A stretch of 64,000 nucleotides of DNA from Pisolithus tinctorius (GCA_024663395.1 JANFAH010000009.1:1550001-1614000), one strand, 5' to 3'; counted from the stretch's first letter, positions 37,844 through 48,059 are shown. The notes: generated from the letters alone by a model not told the origin. Translations and numbers: made by a program.

Positions 37844-38689
37844 TGTCAAAGTCGGACAACACCCCTGGCTCCTTCTTAGGGCAGAGTTGGAGTGGGTTGG
37901 GCTGCGGAGTACAGTGGTCAAAGTCCGAAGCAAATCCGACCACTGGGTGGCAAGATATTCGACGAACAGTGAGCAGAGGGGTATGAAGGGAAGTTTCAGA
38001 GGCTGAGGTCAGAGTCGGAGCTGGAGGTCAGAGGTCGGAGGTCGGATGAGAGGGCATTGGGTTCAGCTAGTGCGCTGCCCCCTTGCGCGAGCTCAGCCCT
38101 CGTATTTCAGAGGTGGAGCGGACTCAGAGGAAGTGGAGACGAAACTCCGGAGGGGACTGAGAGGGAGTCAAAGGTGGGGACTTTATTCGATATTCGTACT
38201 GATTACATCGGAGTACTACGTGGCCTTATATACAATGTATCTCAAGGGCAGTGCAGTATGGAATGTAAACCAATAAGTGTATAGTGGGTTAGAGTCCTTC
38301 CGACACAAGGGATAGAGGGTAGGGACGACAGGGACCTTAACTGAGACAAGGAAACTACTACAACGAGGAAAAGAGGGTGAATACCAAAGGAGTGGAAGAA
38401 TGGAGAAAACCGACACGAGGGCGGAACCCTATCTAGGATGCAGGGCCACAAGTCTGACAGCCCATGTGACCAACCTTAGGGCGGAGTTGAGCAGAGTTGG
38501 TCAAAACATGGACGAGGGACCTCGGAGAGGTGTGGAGATGTGTCGGGAGGGTCGGAGGAGTGTGGGAACACGTCAGAGGAGGGCGGAGAAGCGCGGGAAC
38601 ATGTCGGAAGAGGGCGGAGAAGTGCAGGAACATGTTGGAGGAGGGCGGAGTAGGTGTTAGGGGCTTACGCTGGTGTCATGGCCATGACA
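37844..38689 (-). repeat. Chromovirus 3' LTR (846 bp)
   Basis: Begins on the coding strand with the perfect 16-bp palindrome TGTCATGGCCATGACA and ends CTTTGACA. Differs from the other LTR by 20 transitions and one single-base indel; 11 of the changes are CpG decays on this copy. Confidence 0.95.
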
Positions 38690-38733
38690 GTATCCCCCCC
38701 TTAGGGCCTGAACCCCTGAAGGCCATAGCAAAG

Positions 38734-41700
38734 CTACAACGGAGGTAAGTAAGGTCCAGGTTTATGAGGATAGTGAGCATGGTAAGCAGCCAACAACTCG
38801 GAGGCATGTTCTAACTCTGTTGCCAACACCCAAGAGGTCTTGTCTTCAGTATTCTCATAGCCTGCCCAGCGGACTAGATACAACAACTGACAATGACGGT
38901 GGCGGCGATCCACCTTTGAGTCGAGGATCTCTGAAATCTCGTACTCAAGGTCACCATCCACCTCAACAGGCGGAGGCGGAGGTTGGTGCCGATCAGGGAA
39001 GGGGTTCGGAGTAGCAGGCTCTAACTGCGACACGTGAAAGACAGGGTGGATGGCCCGCATCGCATCAGGTAAGCAGAGGGTGATGGAGTGCATACCAGGC
39101 CTAGCTATGATAGCATAGGGGCCCAAGTTCTTCTCCGCAAGTTTAGCCGAAGGGCGGGTGGAGCGGAAGTACTTGGCCTTGACATAAGCCTGGTCACCGA
39201 CTTTGAACTCTGGTGGCGGAATGTGTCTAGCATCAGCCGGACCTTGATAGCGGAGTTGAGCGGCAGCCATCTCAGTGCGGAGGAAGTCGTGCAGGGTGGA
39301 AAGCTCCACAACATAGTTATGGGCCTTCGGAGAGGTGAGGTCGCAGTCAGAGTAAACTGACAAGTTTGGGTGGTACCCCTTATTAGCGAAAAAGGGAGAG
39401 ACTCCAGTAGTAGCACTCGGCGCATTATTACAAGCAAACTCCGCTAGTGGGAGTAACTCCAACCAATTGTCTTGTTGATAGTTACAGTAGGTGCGGAGAT
39501 ACTGCTCGAGGGTCTGGTTCATGCGCTCTGTTTGGCCATCGCCTTCCGGGTGGTAGCCCAATGTAAAATGAAGGTGCATATCTAAGGCCTTTCCAAGGGA
39601 GCGGAAGAAGTGCGACACAAACTCTGGACCCCTGTCGGAGGTGACATGAGCGGGTACTCCATGCTTGGAAAAGATGTGGGTAAGGAAGAGTTTTGCTAGG
39701 TCAGCGGAGGTGATGGAGTCATGGGTCGGAATGAACACGGTTTGTTTAGAAAGGCGGTCTACAACAACCAAGATGGCAGAGTAGCCTGCGGAGTTGGGGA
39801 GATGCTCAATGAAATCCATTGAGATGGAGTTCCATGGCTTCTCAGGGACAGGAAGCTGCTTCAGTAGGCCGAAGGGGCGGTGACGAGGGACCTTGCTGCG
39901 ACCACAAGTGGTGCAGGACCTGACATAGTTCTTTACATCAGTGCAGAGGTTAGGCCATATGTACTCGTGGCGAACAAGCTCTACAGTGCGACTCTGCCCA
40001 AAGTGACCTGCAAGCAGATGGTCATGTTTAAACCGAAGCACTTGGAGGCGGAGACCATCAATGTCGGGGACAAAGATGCGGCCATCGAGGCGGAGGAGAC
40101 CCTCATGGTCAAATGACCAGTGGAGGTCTGTCAGAGTTGGGAGGTGGGAAGCAGAGATGGGGTCGGAGGGTAGTGCGGAGATGATGTCGGCATGGAGCTG
40201 CTCAACATCGAAGATCATGGCGGCTCGGAGTACAGGGGCCAAGAGGTGGGTAGTATGGAGGGACAAAGCGAACTGTTCCTGGGTAAACACAGGGCGGAGG
40301 TTATGAGGGTTTACCTGTGCATAGTCCTTATCCCCCTCTTTTGGGTAAACATCCCAGCGGCGGGTAAGTGCGTCGGGCTTGGCTCCAAGGCAGCCAGGGC
40401 GGAAACGGATGGCTAGGTTGAACTGGGAGAGGTACTCTGACCAATGAGCCTGATGGCAGGTTAGGACCTTAGAGGTGGAGAAATACTCCAAGTTTTTATG
40501 GTCAGTCACCACGTCAGCAGGGGTGGTGGAGCCTTCCAAGTAATGTCGCCAGTGGCGGAAGGCCTCAAAAATCGCCAACAGCTCCTTATCATGAGTGTCA
40601 TAGTTGAGCTCCAGGGCAGTGAGTGTGCGGGAGTAAAAGGCAACTGGGCGGAGTTCACCATCGGAGCAGGTAATTGAGAGGATACCCACAATGGCATAGT
40701 CCGATGCATCGGTCTCAACTGTGACTGGGGCATCAGGCACCCAATGAGTAAGGATCGGAGCAGAGGTGAAAGCGGTCTTAAGGCGGAGGAAAGCGGAGCG
40801 GCACTCTTCGGAGAAGCTCCAAGGAGTGCCCTTCCGAGTGAGGCAGGTGAGCGGAACAACTATGTCGGAGTAGTTACCAATGAACTGACGATAGAAGTTC
40901 GCAAACCCAAGAAAGGACTGGATGTCTTTAACCTTGCGTGGTTCAGGCCAATCACAAATGGACTGGACCTTATCAGCGGACATGGTCAGACCGGATGGGG
41001 AGAGGACATAGCCAAGGTACTCGACAGAGTCTTTGTGGAACTCGCACTTTTCTGGCTTAGCAAAGAGGCTATGCTGGCGGAGGCGGCGGAGGACCTCTTT
41101 TACATGTTGGCAGTGCAACTCCTCATTGTGGGAGTAGATGAGGATGTCATCAAGGTAAACAACAATGCAGACATCGAGCATGTTGGCGAAGATGCTATTA
41201 ACAAACCGCTGGAAAGCTGCTGGCGCATTAGTAAGGCTGAAGGGCATAACCAACCATTCATAGGAACCATAGCAAGTGTGAAAGGCAGTTTTCCATTCGT
41301 CACCAGCACCAACTCGGACCAAGTGGTAGGCATGGTGGAGGTCGATTTTACTATAGATTTTAGCATGGCTCGGAGAATCAAGCAAGTTGGAGATGAGAGG
41401 GAGCGGGTAGTGGTCTTTCTTGGTGATTTTATTGAGTCCTTGGTAATCCACACAGAGGCGGAGTGAGCTGTCCTTCTTCTTAACAAAGAGGACAGGAGCA
41501 CCATGGGCGGAGGTTGACTGTTTAATGAAACCGTAGCTGAGGTGCTCATCTATGAAGGTGCAGAGCGCCTCAAGCTCGGGCGGAGAGAGGGAGTAGACAG
41601 TGCCTAGAGGCGGAGAAGCCCCTTCTTCAAGATCTATATTTAAATCAAAGCTGCGGTGCGGAGGGAGTTCAGTAGCCTTTGCTTTACTAAAGACATCAGT

Positions 41701-42462
41701 GAACTCATGGTAGTCGGAGGGCACTGCAGAGAGATCAGGAGGTGCGGAGGGCATCAAAGAGGCTCGGAGTTTCATATCTTCGGGGCAGAGGTGCAAGCAG
41801 AACTGTGCGGAGCCAGGAAGGGCACATGCACGGATAAAGGCTGCAGCTCCGATGAGAGAGATATGTGGAGCAGTGTGTGGCAAGCCAGCTGTCGGAGTAG
41901 GCAGTGGAGCTGATGTCAGAGGAGTGGACGGAGCGGAGGGTGTCGGTACTGAAGCGGAAGTCACAACAGAAGGTGACGGAGGTGCCAAGGGCGTCGGCAT
42001 TCTTTGTATTGATGGTCGGAATGAGATACTGCTCAATACCCAGTCAATCGACGGATTGTAGTGGGTGAGCCAGTTGTGTCCCAAGACCAATGAACAGGCA
42101 GAATCCAACGGAGTTACATAACAGGAAACAGATGTGACATCGCCAGAGGCAAAGCGGATGGAGAAATCTACTACTTGGGAAATGGCGGTATTACTAGTAC
42201 CATCAAACAGTTGGAGAGGAATAGGCGGAGAGACATTTTTTGTTGGGATTTTATATTTTTTAACTAAAGAGGGGTCGACAAAACAGTGCGAAGAGCCTGA
42301 GTCGACCAGAGTGGGGAAAGTATCTATGGAGAAATCAGGAAGAGAAATAATCGGAAGAAGAGAATTAGGGTCAGAAAGAGTGGACGTGTTGAGGTGGACT
42401 TCTGCATGGATGGGATCAACACTTCCTCCAGGACATACAGGCTCCCTGGAGGAGCGGGTTAA
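38734..42462 (-). CDS. Chromovirus Pol (protease, RT, RNase H, integrase, chromodomain)
   Basis: The -1 frame is open from the frameshift site to 38734, about 1,240 codons. Protease active site LVDSGSSHCFVD (near 42300), RT with VVYLDDILIYS, RNase H (TVETDASDYAIVGIL ... DHKNLEYFSTSK), integrase with HHCC zinc finger (HFGQSRTVELVRHEYIWP ... CTTCGRSK) and DDE core (WNSISMDFIEHLP, TSDRGPEFVSHF, HPEGDGQTERMN). It ends with a chromodomain (EYEISEILDSKVDRR ... YLVRWAGYE). The chromodomain normally guides integration to H3K9-methylated chromatin, and this copy did land in an older repeat. No initiator ATG is needed, as it is translated as Gag-Pol. Confidence 0.93.
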   Translation of the reverse strand, partial: LTRSSREPVCPGGSVDPIHAEVHLNTSTLSDPNSLLPIISLPDFSIDTFPTLVDSGSSHCFVDPSLVKKYKIPTKNVSPPIPLQLFDGTSNTAISQVVDFSIRFASGDVTSVSCYVTPLDSACSLVLGHNWLTHYNPSIDWVLSSISFRPSIQRMPTPLAPPSPSVVTSASVPTPSAPSTPLTSAPLPTPTAGLPHTAPHISLIGAAAFIRACALPGSAQFCLHLCPEDMKLRASLMPSAPPDLSAVPSDYHEFTDVFSKAKATELPPHRSFDLNIDLEEGASPPLGTVYSLSPPELEALCTFIDEHLSYGFIKQSTSAHGAPVLFVKKKDSSLRLCVDYQGLNKITKKDHYPLPLISNLLDSPSHAKIYSKIDLHHAYHLVRVGAGDEWKTAFHTCYGSYEWLVMPFSLTNAPAAFQRFVNSIFANMLDVCIVVYLDDILIYSHNEELHCQHVKEVLRRLRQHSLFAKPEKCEFHKDSVEYLGYVLSPSGLTMSADKVQSICDWPEPRKVKDIQSFLGFANFYRQFIGNYSDIVVPLTCLTRKGTPWSFSEECRSAFLRLKTAFTSAPILTHWVPDAPVTVETDASDYAIVGILSITCSDGELRPVAFYSRTLTALELNYDTHDKELLAIFEAFRHWRHYLEGSTTPADVVTDHKNLEYFSTSKVLTCHQAHWSEYLSQFNLAIRFRPGCLGAKPDALTRRWDVYPKEGDKDYAQVNPHNLRPVFTQEQFALSLHTTHLLAPVLRAAMIFDVEQLHADIISALPSDPISASHLPTLTDLHWSFDHEGLLRLDGRIFVPDIDGLRLQVLRFKHDHLLAGHFGQSRTVELVRHEYIWPNLCTDVKNYVRSCTTCGRSKVPRHRPFGLLKQLPVPEKPWNSISMDFIEHLPNSAGYSAILVVVDRLSKQTVFIPTHDSITSADLAKLFLTHIFSKHGVPAHVTSDRGPEFVSHFFRSLGKALDMHLHFTLGYHPEGDGQTERMNQTLEQYLRTYCNYQQDNWLELLPLAEFACNNAPSATTGVSPFFANKGYHPNLSVYSDCDLTSPKAHNYVVELSTLHDFLRTEMAAAQLRYQGPADARHIPPPEFKVGDQAYVKAKYFRSTRPSAKLAEKNLGPYAIIARPGMHSITLCLPDAMRAIHPVFHVSQLEPATPNPFPDRHQPPPPPVEVDGDLEYEISEILDSKVDRRHRHCQLLYLVRWAGYENTEDKTSWVLATELEHASELLAAYHAHYPHKPGPYLPPL

Positions 42463-42468
42463 TTTTTT
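42459..42468 (-). promoter_or_regulatory. Programmed -1 ribosomal frameshift site between gag and pol
   Basis: Coding strand reads TCA AAA AAT TAA in gag frame. A-AAA-AAT fits the X-XXY-YYZ slippery rule, sits directly before the gag stop, and a one-base backward slip continues exactly into the open pol frame (TTA ACC CGC). Confidence 0.7.
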
Positions 42469-43748
42469 GACTCTGACCTCTCCGCAGGCAGAGCGGTCGG
42501 AGTGGCAGCTTTAGCAGCACAGGCCTTGGCAGCACGGGAAGTCGACCTTGGGCAGTCCTTGGCGGAGTGACCAGGTTCACCACAGAAGAGGCACAGCCCA
42601 CCAGTAAGGTGGCGGAGCCGCTCAGCTGCTGTGAGCTTGCCATCTTTTCCGAGGAGATGGTTGATGTTGGACTTTGGCACTTCGGCCTTTTTAGAGTCGG
42701 ACTTAGGGGCGGAGGATGATGCGGAGGGTTTCGGCTTTGAGTTGGAGGTGCGGAGCAGAGTTCTTTCAGCAGGAGGAGGCTTGGCAGAGTAGGAGACTTC
42801 TGACTTGCACTCCCAGTAGCGTGCATCCACTGTCTGGGCCAACTCACGGAGTGCATGAAGAGTGGCAGGCTTGCTGACACGGGACACTTCATCCTTGACG
42901 CGGTCAGGGAGACCCGAGTAGAAGCAGTGGCAGAGTGCGCCTTTGCCATAGTCCTTTACCTGAGAAGCCCAGCGGTTGAACTCCACTAAGTACCTTGCAA
43001 TACGTGAAGAGTCCTTCATGGTAAGATTTTCCAGATGCTGGATGGCATTGGCAGCAGCATCATGAGGGCCGAAATTGGTAGTGAGCTCACGGAGGAACTC
43101 ACGGTGGTCATCCATCCACAGCAGACGATTAAGGTAATCATCTGGATTGAGAAGATCTGGTTCGAACCAGGCCAATGCCATGCCCTTAAGGTAGGACTGC
43201 ACATATGTGACCTTGGCTCGGTCGGAGTGGAATGCCCGAGGGCAGTCCTGGAAATTGAGCTCACATTGGACCAGGAACTCATGGAGTTTTTTAGGGTCGG
43301 ACCCATCAAAGGTGTCCGGCTTGCGGACTTTGGTTCGCAGAGCGGAGTCTCTGGAGCACTGGTTGGAGCAGGCTAGGGCATGGATGGCCTGGGTCAGAGC
43401 AAGCACCGGGTCATCAAGGGGATCCCCAAGGTTGTCAGGATCATCCTCATCATCAGGCCCATCACCAGGATGGTAGTCAGGATCGTCAGGGTCATCATCG
43501 GGGTCGCCTGGTCCATCTCTGCCAGGGTGAATGACGATAGGAGGTGGCGGGGAGTGGAGGGTGGACTGCTGATGGATGGAGGGTGCAGCATGTGAGGCGC
43601 TGTCTGGAGCAGGGTTGGAGTTGGAGCGCCCCCTGGAGGAGAAGCTCCGGAAGGGCTCAACAACCGAAGGGAGACATCGGGGGTTTGCCAAGGCTGTAGC
43701 AAGGGCCTCGGTAGCATCCCGTTGTCGGAGACGTGTCATGGGAGGCAT
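42459..43748 (-). CDS. Chromovirus Gag
   Basis: 429 residues from MPPMTRLRQRDATEAL. The N-terminal third is acidic and low complexity (DDDPDDPDY...). A retrotransposon-gag capsid region follows (DTFDGSDPKKLHEFLVQC ... YVQSYLKGMALAWFE). One CCHC zinc knuckle, CLFCGEPGHSAKDC, lies near residue 398. It ends SESKN at the slippery site. No lesions seen, unlike the surrounding copia gene. Confidence 0.93.
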   Translation of the reverse strand: MPPMTRLRQRDATEALATALANPRCLPSVVEPFRSFSSRGRSNSNPAPDSASHAAPSIHQQSTLHSPPPPIVIHPGRDGPGDPDDDPDDPDYHPGDGPDDEDDPDNLGDPLDDPVLALTQAIHALACSNQCSRDSALRTKVRKPDTFDGSDPKKLHEFLVQCELNFQDCPRAFHSDRAKVTYVQSYLKGMALAWFEPDLLNPDDYLNRLLWMDDHREFLRELTTNFGPHDAAANAIQHLENLTMKDSSRIARYLVEFNRWASQVKDYGKGALCHCFYSGLPDRVKDEVSRVSKPATLHALRELAQTVDARYWECKSEVSYSAKPPPAERTLLRTSNSKPKPSASSSAPKSDSKKAEVPKSNINHLLGKDGKLTAAERLRHLTGGLCLFCGEPGHSAKDCPRSTSRAAKACAAKAATPTALPAERSESKN

Positions 43749-43803
43749 AACGGATGTGGTAGGGGAAGTGAGAGAGCTTGTACAAGTGAGAGTACAAATA
43801 TAC

Positions 43804-44648
43804 TGTCAAAGTCGGACAACACCCCTGGCTCCTTCTTAGGGCGGAGTTGGAGCGGGTTGGGCTGCGGAGTACAGCGGTCAAAGTCCGAAGCAAATCCGAC
43901 CACTGGGTGGCGAGATATTCGACGAACAGTGAGCGGAGGGGTATGAAGGGAAGTTTCGGAGGCTGAGGTCGGAGTCGGAGCTGGAGGTCAGAGGTCGGAG
44001 GTCAGATGAGAGGGCGTTGGGTTCAGCTAGTGTGCTGCCCCCTTGCGCGAGCTCAGCCCTCGTATTTCAGAGGTGGAGCAGACTCAGAGGAAGTGGAGAC
44101 GAAACTCCGGAGGGGACTGAGAGGGAGTCAAAGGTGGGGACTTTATTCGATATTCGTACTGATTACATCGGAGTACTATGTGGCCTTATATACAATGTAT
44201 CTCAAGGGCAGTGCAGTATGGAATGTAAACCAATAAGTGTATAGTGGGTTAGAGTCCTTCCGACACAAGGGATAGAGGGTAGGGACGACAGGGACCTTAA
44301 CTGAGACAAGGAAACTACTACAACGAGGAAAAGAGGGTGAATACCAAAGGAGTGGAAGAATGGAGAAAACCGACACGAGGGTGGAACCCTATCTAGGATG
44401 CAGGGCCGCAAGTCCGACAGCCCATGTGACCAACCTTAGGGCAGAGTTGAGCAGAGTTGGTCAGAACATGGACGAGGGACCTTGGAGAGGTGTGGAGATG
44501 TGTCGGAGGGTCGGAGGAGTGTGGGAACACGTCGGAGGAGGGCAGAGAAGCGCGGGAACATGTCGGAAGAGGGCGGAGAAGTGCAGGAACATGTTGGAGG
44601 AGGGCGGAGTAGGTGTTAGGGGCTTACGCTGGTGTCATGGCCATGACA
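43804..44648 (-). repeat. Chromovirus 5' LTR (845 bp)
   Basis: Same edges as the 3' LTR. Eight of the CpG-type differences are decays on this copy. Directly inside it is not a TGG-starting tRNA complement but a hairpin-forming sequence (TTGTAC, 8-nt loop, GTACAA; 43778-43797). Confidence 0.95.
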
Positions 44649-46395
44649 GGTGTGGTTCATGTGTCTGCTTAGTGGCAGTACACACTTCACAATTGAAATT
44701 GGGTGAGTTCAGATTGACTTCGAACCCTTTCACTAGCTTCTTACAGAACAGGTGGTGCAGTCCACTTATCCCAATATGGCCAAAGTGTTTATGCCATGTT
44801 TTCCACAAGGTTGTTTCATCAGTGAGACTGGTTTGCTCACTCCTTGTAGGTACTGTAAATTGTAGTTCATATAAGTGATTTTTCCACTTCCCCAGTGTGA
44901 TAACATCCCCTGAGGAGTTGCACAATTTGATCTGGCCTCCTCCACTGATGGAGCAACCACCTTGTGCATCTAAGTGGCCAATTGAAAATAAGTTATTAGG
45001 TGATGACAGCACATGTAACACATTGCATAGATTAACAGTGACTGTCTGGTCACCTATTTGGCTATTCACCATGACTGTGCCATGTCCAGGTATGGCAGCC
45101 AGCTTGGTACCTATTCTGGAGACTGTTTTGTCCAGTAGTACCTCATAGGTAGTGAATGCTTTGCGATGAGTGCAGATGTGCAATGTTGTAGTGCTATCAG
45201 CCAACCACACATATGCAGAATAAGTTTCTGATTTGGGAGACTTAGTATCTACACTTTTGGTAGAGGAGAATGCTACATCATCTTTGGAGTCCATATTCTC
45301 CACTGTGTGATGTGCTTTGTCTGATTGTCCAGAGTGTCTACTAGACTGCTTCCTATCCTGATCTCTATCTTGGTCTCTAGATCTCTGTCTTTGCTGTTTA
45401 TCTTTGTTATCCAGGTTGGTCCAACACTCCTGGGTAGTGTGACCAAACCATTGGCAGTGTCCACATTTAGGTTTGTTCTTGAAGTGGCACTCAGAAGTTC
45501 TATGATTGGTGTGACTGCATATGTCACACAGGCCCAGATGATTGGCCTTATGTTTATTGCTCCCACCACTCTTGGCATAGTACCCACTCTCTCTGCCTTC
45601 ATGCTTGCAGTGTTCCCACTCAGTGCGGAGTAGTGATATTATCTCTTGCATAGATATCTTGGTTGTTTGTGAGTGCAACCCTCTGAGGAAGCCAGAGGTA
45701 TAGCTATCCCACGAGGTGGGGAGTGATGACAGCAACACAGCCTGGAACTGGGGATCAGGCATGACGTCACCCATTTCATACAGCTGGTTCTGCAAGTTGC
45801 ATAGTTTAGTGGTGTGATTGGGGAGGTCCGTATCCTCCTGTGCCTTGAGGCCATAGATCTTGTGCCTAATAGTGGCGATAGACTGCTGGCCCTGGGTTTC
45901 ATGTACCATGTGTAGATTATGCCACAATGTGGCACTGGTCTCCATCTCTGATTGGGCATGGATGGTCTGATTGTTGGCAAGGTTTGCCATAAGCATCACA
46001 TATGCATGTTTGTCATGTTTATGCCAGGCATTCAATTCATCTGGCAGGGTCTCAGATGGCTGTGGGTCATCCCCTGTCACCATCTCATATAGATCTTGGA
46101 GCCGAAGTACGGTGGCAATCTTCTTTTTCCATGCTGCCCAGTTATTAGAGGTGAGCTTCTCCATCTTAACTATCTTCATCTCTCCTTCTTGTCCCCTCTC
46201 TCTCGACCTGGCTTGCCCCTTCCCTTTCAACAATGCCATCATCGACATCAAGGACCCATCGACAGCTGGGCCTGGTTCTATCAGTTGTGACGAGGGCCCT
46301 GCAACTGTGGGCAAACCTATAGGTGAGCTGGACATTACCTGGGGTGTCCTCGAGGCACCGGCTGATGCTGTTGGTGCTGCAGGTGAGGACCACAT
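44649..46395 (-). pseudogene. Copia polyprotein, upstream part: gag, protease, GAG-pre-integrase
   Basis: Open frame from an ATG at 46395; a stop lies just upstream in the same frame. Gag shows a CCHC knuckle CGHCQWFGHTTQEC. The protease region reads WLADSTTTLHIC, where the family normally has an Asp-Ser-Gly triad, so the active site may be lost. The pre-integrase zinc motif follows (HKHFGHIGISGLHHL ... CEVC). The frame runs into the chromovirus LTR at 44648 and resumes at 37843 on the far side of that insertion. Confidence 0.85.
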
Positions 46396-46574
46396 CGGTC
46401 ATGTCAGTTTGCTGGTCTGTGTGTTAGGGGTTCCATCCCCTTTGGGCATTGTGCCTTGTGGATTGGCTGGCACCCCTACTCTCAACATCTCTCTTCTCCC
46501 CCTTCTGATGGATAAGTGGGTGGATCTTCTCAGCTCTATGATGGTGGCTTGGCAATGAGGTCAGTTACAAGCAG

Positions 46575-46589
46575 GCAGGGCTCATAACC
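46575..46589 (-). promoter_or_regulatory. Copia primer-binding site (half-tRNA type)
   Basis: Directly inside the 5' LTR the coding strand reads GGTTATGAGCCCTGC. Its complement contains CTCATAACC, the anticodon loop and 3' side of the anticodon stem of initiator tRNA-Met, not the tRNA 3' CCA end. This matches the internal half-tRNA priming known for Drosophila copia. Confidence 0.7.
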
Positions 46590-46760
46590 TGATGGGAATG
46601 TGGTGTGCATGGAGACTGACATGACAACAATTAGGTATGAGCAGGGTTGTGTGCAAGGATGGCTGGCTTAGCACTCAGCACATTCAGGCAGGACTGCAGG
46701 TTGACAAGGTGACATTCTTGTCTCATGGGGATTCCCTCTCTTGTGGTAGCTACCTTATAT
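46590..46760 (-). repeat. Copia 5' LTR, truncated (171 of 338 bp)
   Basis: Matches the 3' LTR from its inner edge up to CTACCTTATAT, then similarity stops abruptly at 46760 and unrelated sequence follows. The element therefore lost its promoter-bearing outer half. Confidence 0.85.
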
Positions 46761-47847
46761 GAAGCAACCAAAGACAAGAGTCTTCTCAGCTAACACTTCA
46801 AACCAGAGAGCTTGGGAGTGGAACCTGTTGAATGAGGACTAGGCTCAAAATGAACTAGATTAGAGAAACTGGCTACAACAAGCGACAGGACTTATATACT
46901 GCCTTACTGTTTGTATGTACTGCCATGAGAGAATGTTCTAGAAAGAAGCAAACAAAAGAGAGAACTATGCTATTGGACGAACATGAACATGCATTAGTAA
47001 TGAGGCATGGCCTTACTAAGTATCATGTAAGCGTGAAGAGTAAATGAAAGGAAAAGTCCGAGATGACTAAGCATCCCTAAAGCATGACCCTAACCAGAGG
47101 GTGGATATATATAGGTGTTATGCTGTGCTCACATTGTTCCCTTTTGCAGACTCTCTTACATAACCACTCGCATGCCATCCTGCCTCTTGAGGCATTCCAC
47201 TACCCTGCAAGCCACTGTCTACACAGTTGGACTTGCATTCTGTACATTCCCCCTTTTCTCTTTCCTTTTATGGTAGACCCCTGTCTACCCCACATTGTAC
47301 TATAGCTGGACATTGCATCCATTCCCCTTCCTTCTGTGATCCGCTGGTGGCCCTGATCCACGTGGTCACATGACACATTCACCCTGGTTACCCCAGTGTG
47401 TGCATTTAACCCTGCATACATCATATACGTGGATTAATCCCTCTTCCTTCTGTTCACCCCAGTTACCCTTGCACCTGCAGACGCAGTTATACATGTTGTC
47501 CTGCTGCGCAGTGACTCACTATGACTCGTCTTGCCTTAACAAGGATGCGGGTGGACATTTAAATGTTTTTGAATGTTTGCTCCACAGGTACTTTACATAT
47601 GTATATAAACCTGCATGTATCATACCAGCTCTCCATTTGAAATCTACTTTGCAACCACCCTTAGCTCTGCTCACTGTACCCACAAGGACTCGACAGTACA
47701 ACTTCGGTTGGCCAAGACTAGTGTTCTGCCACTAGTGAAGTTAAATTACATGTCACTTCTCACACAGTCATGTGCTTATGCTCCATTGCACTCGATTCAT
47801 GATGCAATATGAGTCATTGGCATAACAGAAGATTTCGAATCACCCGG
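46761..47847. other. CpG-poor repeat-derived sequence, not assigned
   Basis: No open frame of interest. TATA-like runs (ATATATATAGG near 47107; GTATATAAACC near 47600) and short repeated phrases such as CCTGCATACATCATA and CCTGCATGTATCATA suggest one or two old LTR fragments, but I could not find edges or partners in the window. Confidence 0.35.
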
Positions 47848-48059
47848 TGTAGGAAAAGGATTTAAGAGGGAGAGGACTGGGTAGTTGGATTATCTGAGGG
47901 GAGTGAGTAGGCCGAAGGGGCTTCTATAGCCTAGGCAAGGATCCTGGTAGTCATCTGAATGCTTCTAAGGCTGTCTTGGTGCAGGGAATGACCTGCTTGA
48001 ACTCATCTCTCGTCTGTGGGTAACTCGTCTATTGTTTTTTAAAAAAACTAACTACATCC
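47848..48059 (-). repeat. Gag-only element 3' LTR, first piece (outer part)
   Basis: About 205 bp match 57210-57414 closely. The substitutions I can see are all CpG-type, besides length differences in the T/A run near the end. The last 8 bp CTACATCC are the target duplication of the inserted transposon. Confidence 0.85.

Larger units (their letters stand above)
37844..44648 (-). mobile_element. Ty3/gypsy chromovirus, structurally complete
   Basis: 6,805 bp, coding right to left, inserted in the copia coding sequence. LTRs 43804-44648 (5') and 37844-38689 (3') are about 97.6% identical. The 5-bp target duplication GGTGT is perfect at 37839-37843 and 44649-44653. Polypurine tract AAGGGGGGGATAC (minus) adjoins the 3' LTR. 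Gag and pol are open and joined by a -1 frameshift site, and pol ends in a chromodomain, which defines chromoviruses. It may still be able to transpose. Confidence 0.95.
34943..46760 (-). mobile_element. Ty1/copia LTR retrotransposon, decayed, split by a chromovirus
   Basis: Coding direction is right to left. The 3' LTR is 34943-35280; the partial 5' LTR is 46590-46760. The primer-binding site adjoins the 5' LTR and a polypurine tract (minus strand GAGGGGGAG, just right of 35280) adjoins the 3' LTR. The order gag, protease, integrase, RT, RNase H is the copia order. The coding region is interrupted at 37844-44648 by a Ty3/gypsy element flanked by the 5-bp duplication GGTGT; without it the copia frame continues across the junction. 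Several stop codons and the truncated 5' LTR show it is dead. Confidence 0.92.

Noticed and set aside
38734..44878. Many plus-strand open frames across the gypsy and copia coding regions
   Set aside because: Antisense shadows of long retroelement genes; the minus-strand frames hold all domain motifs.
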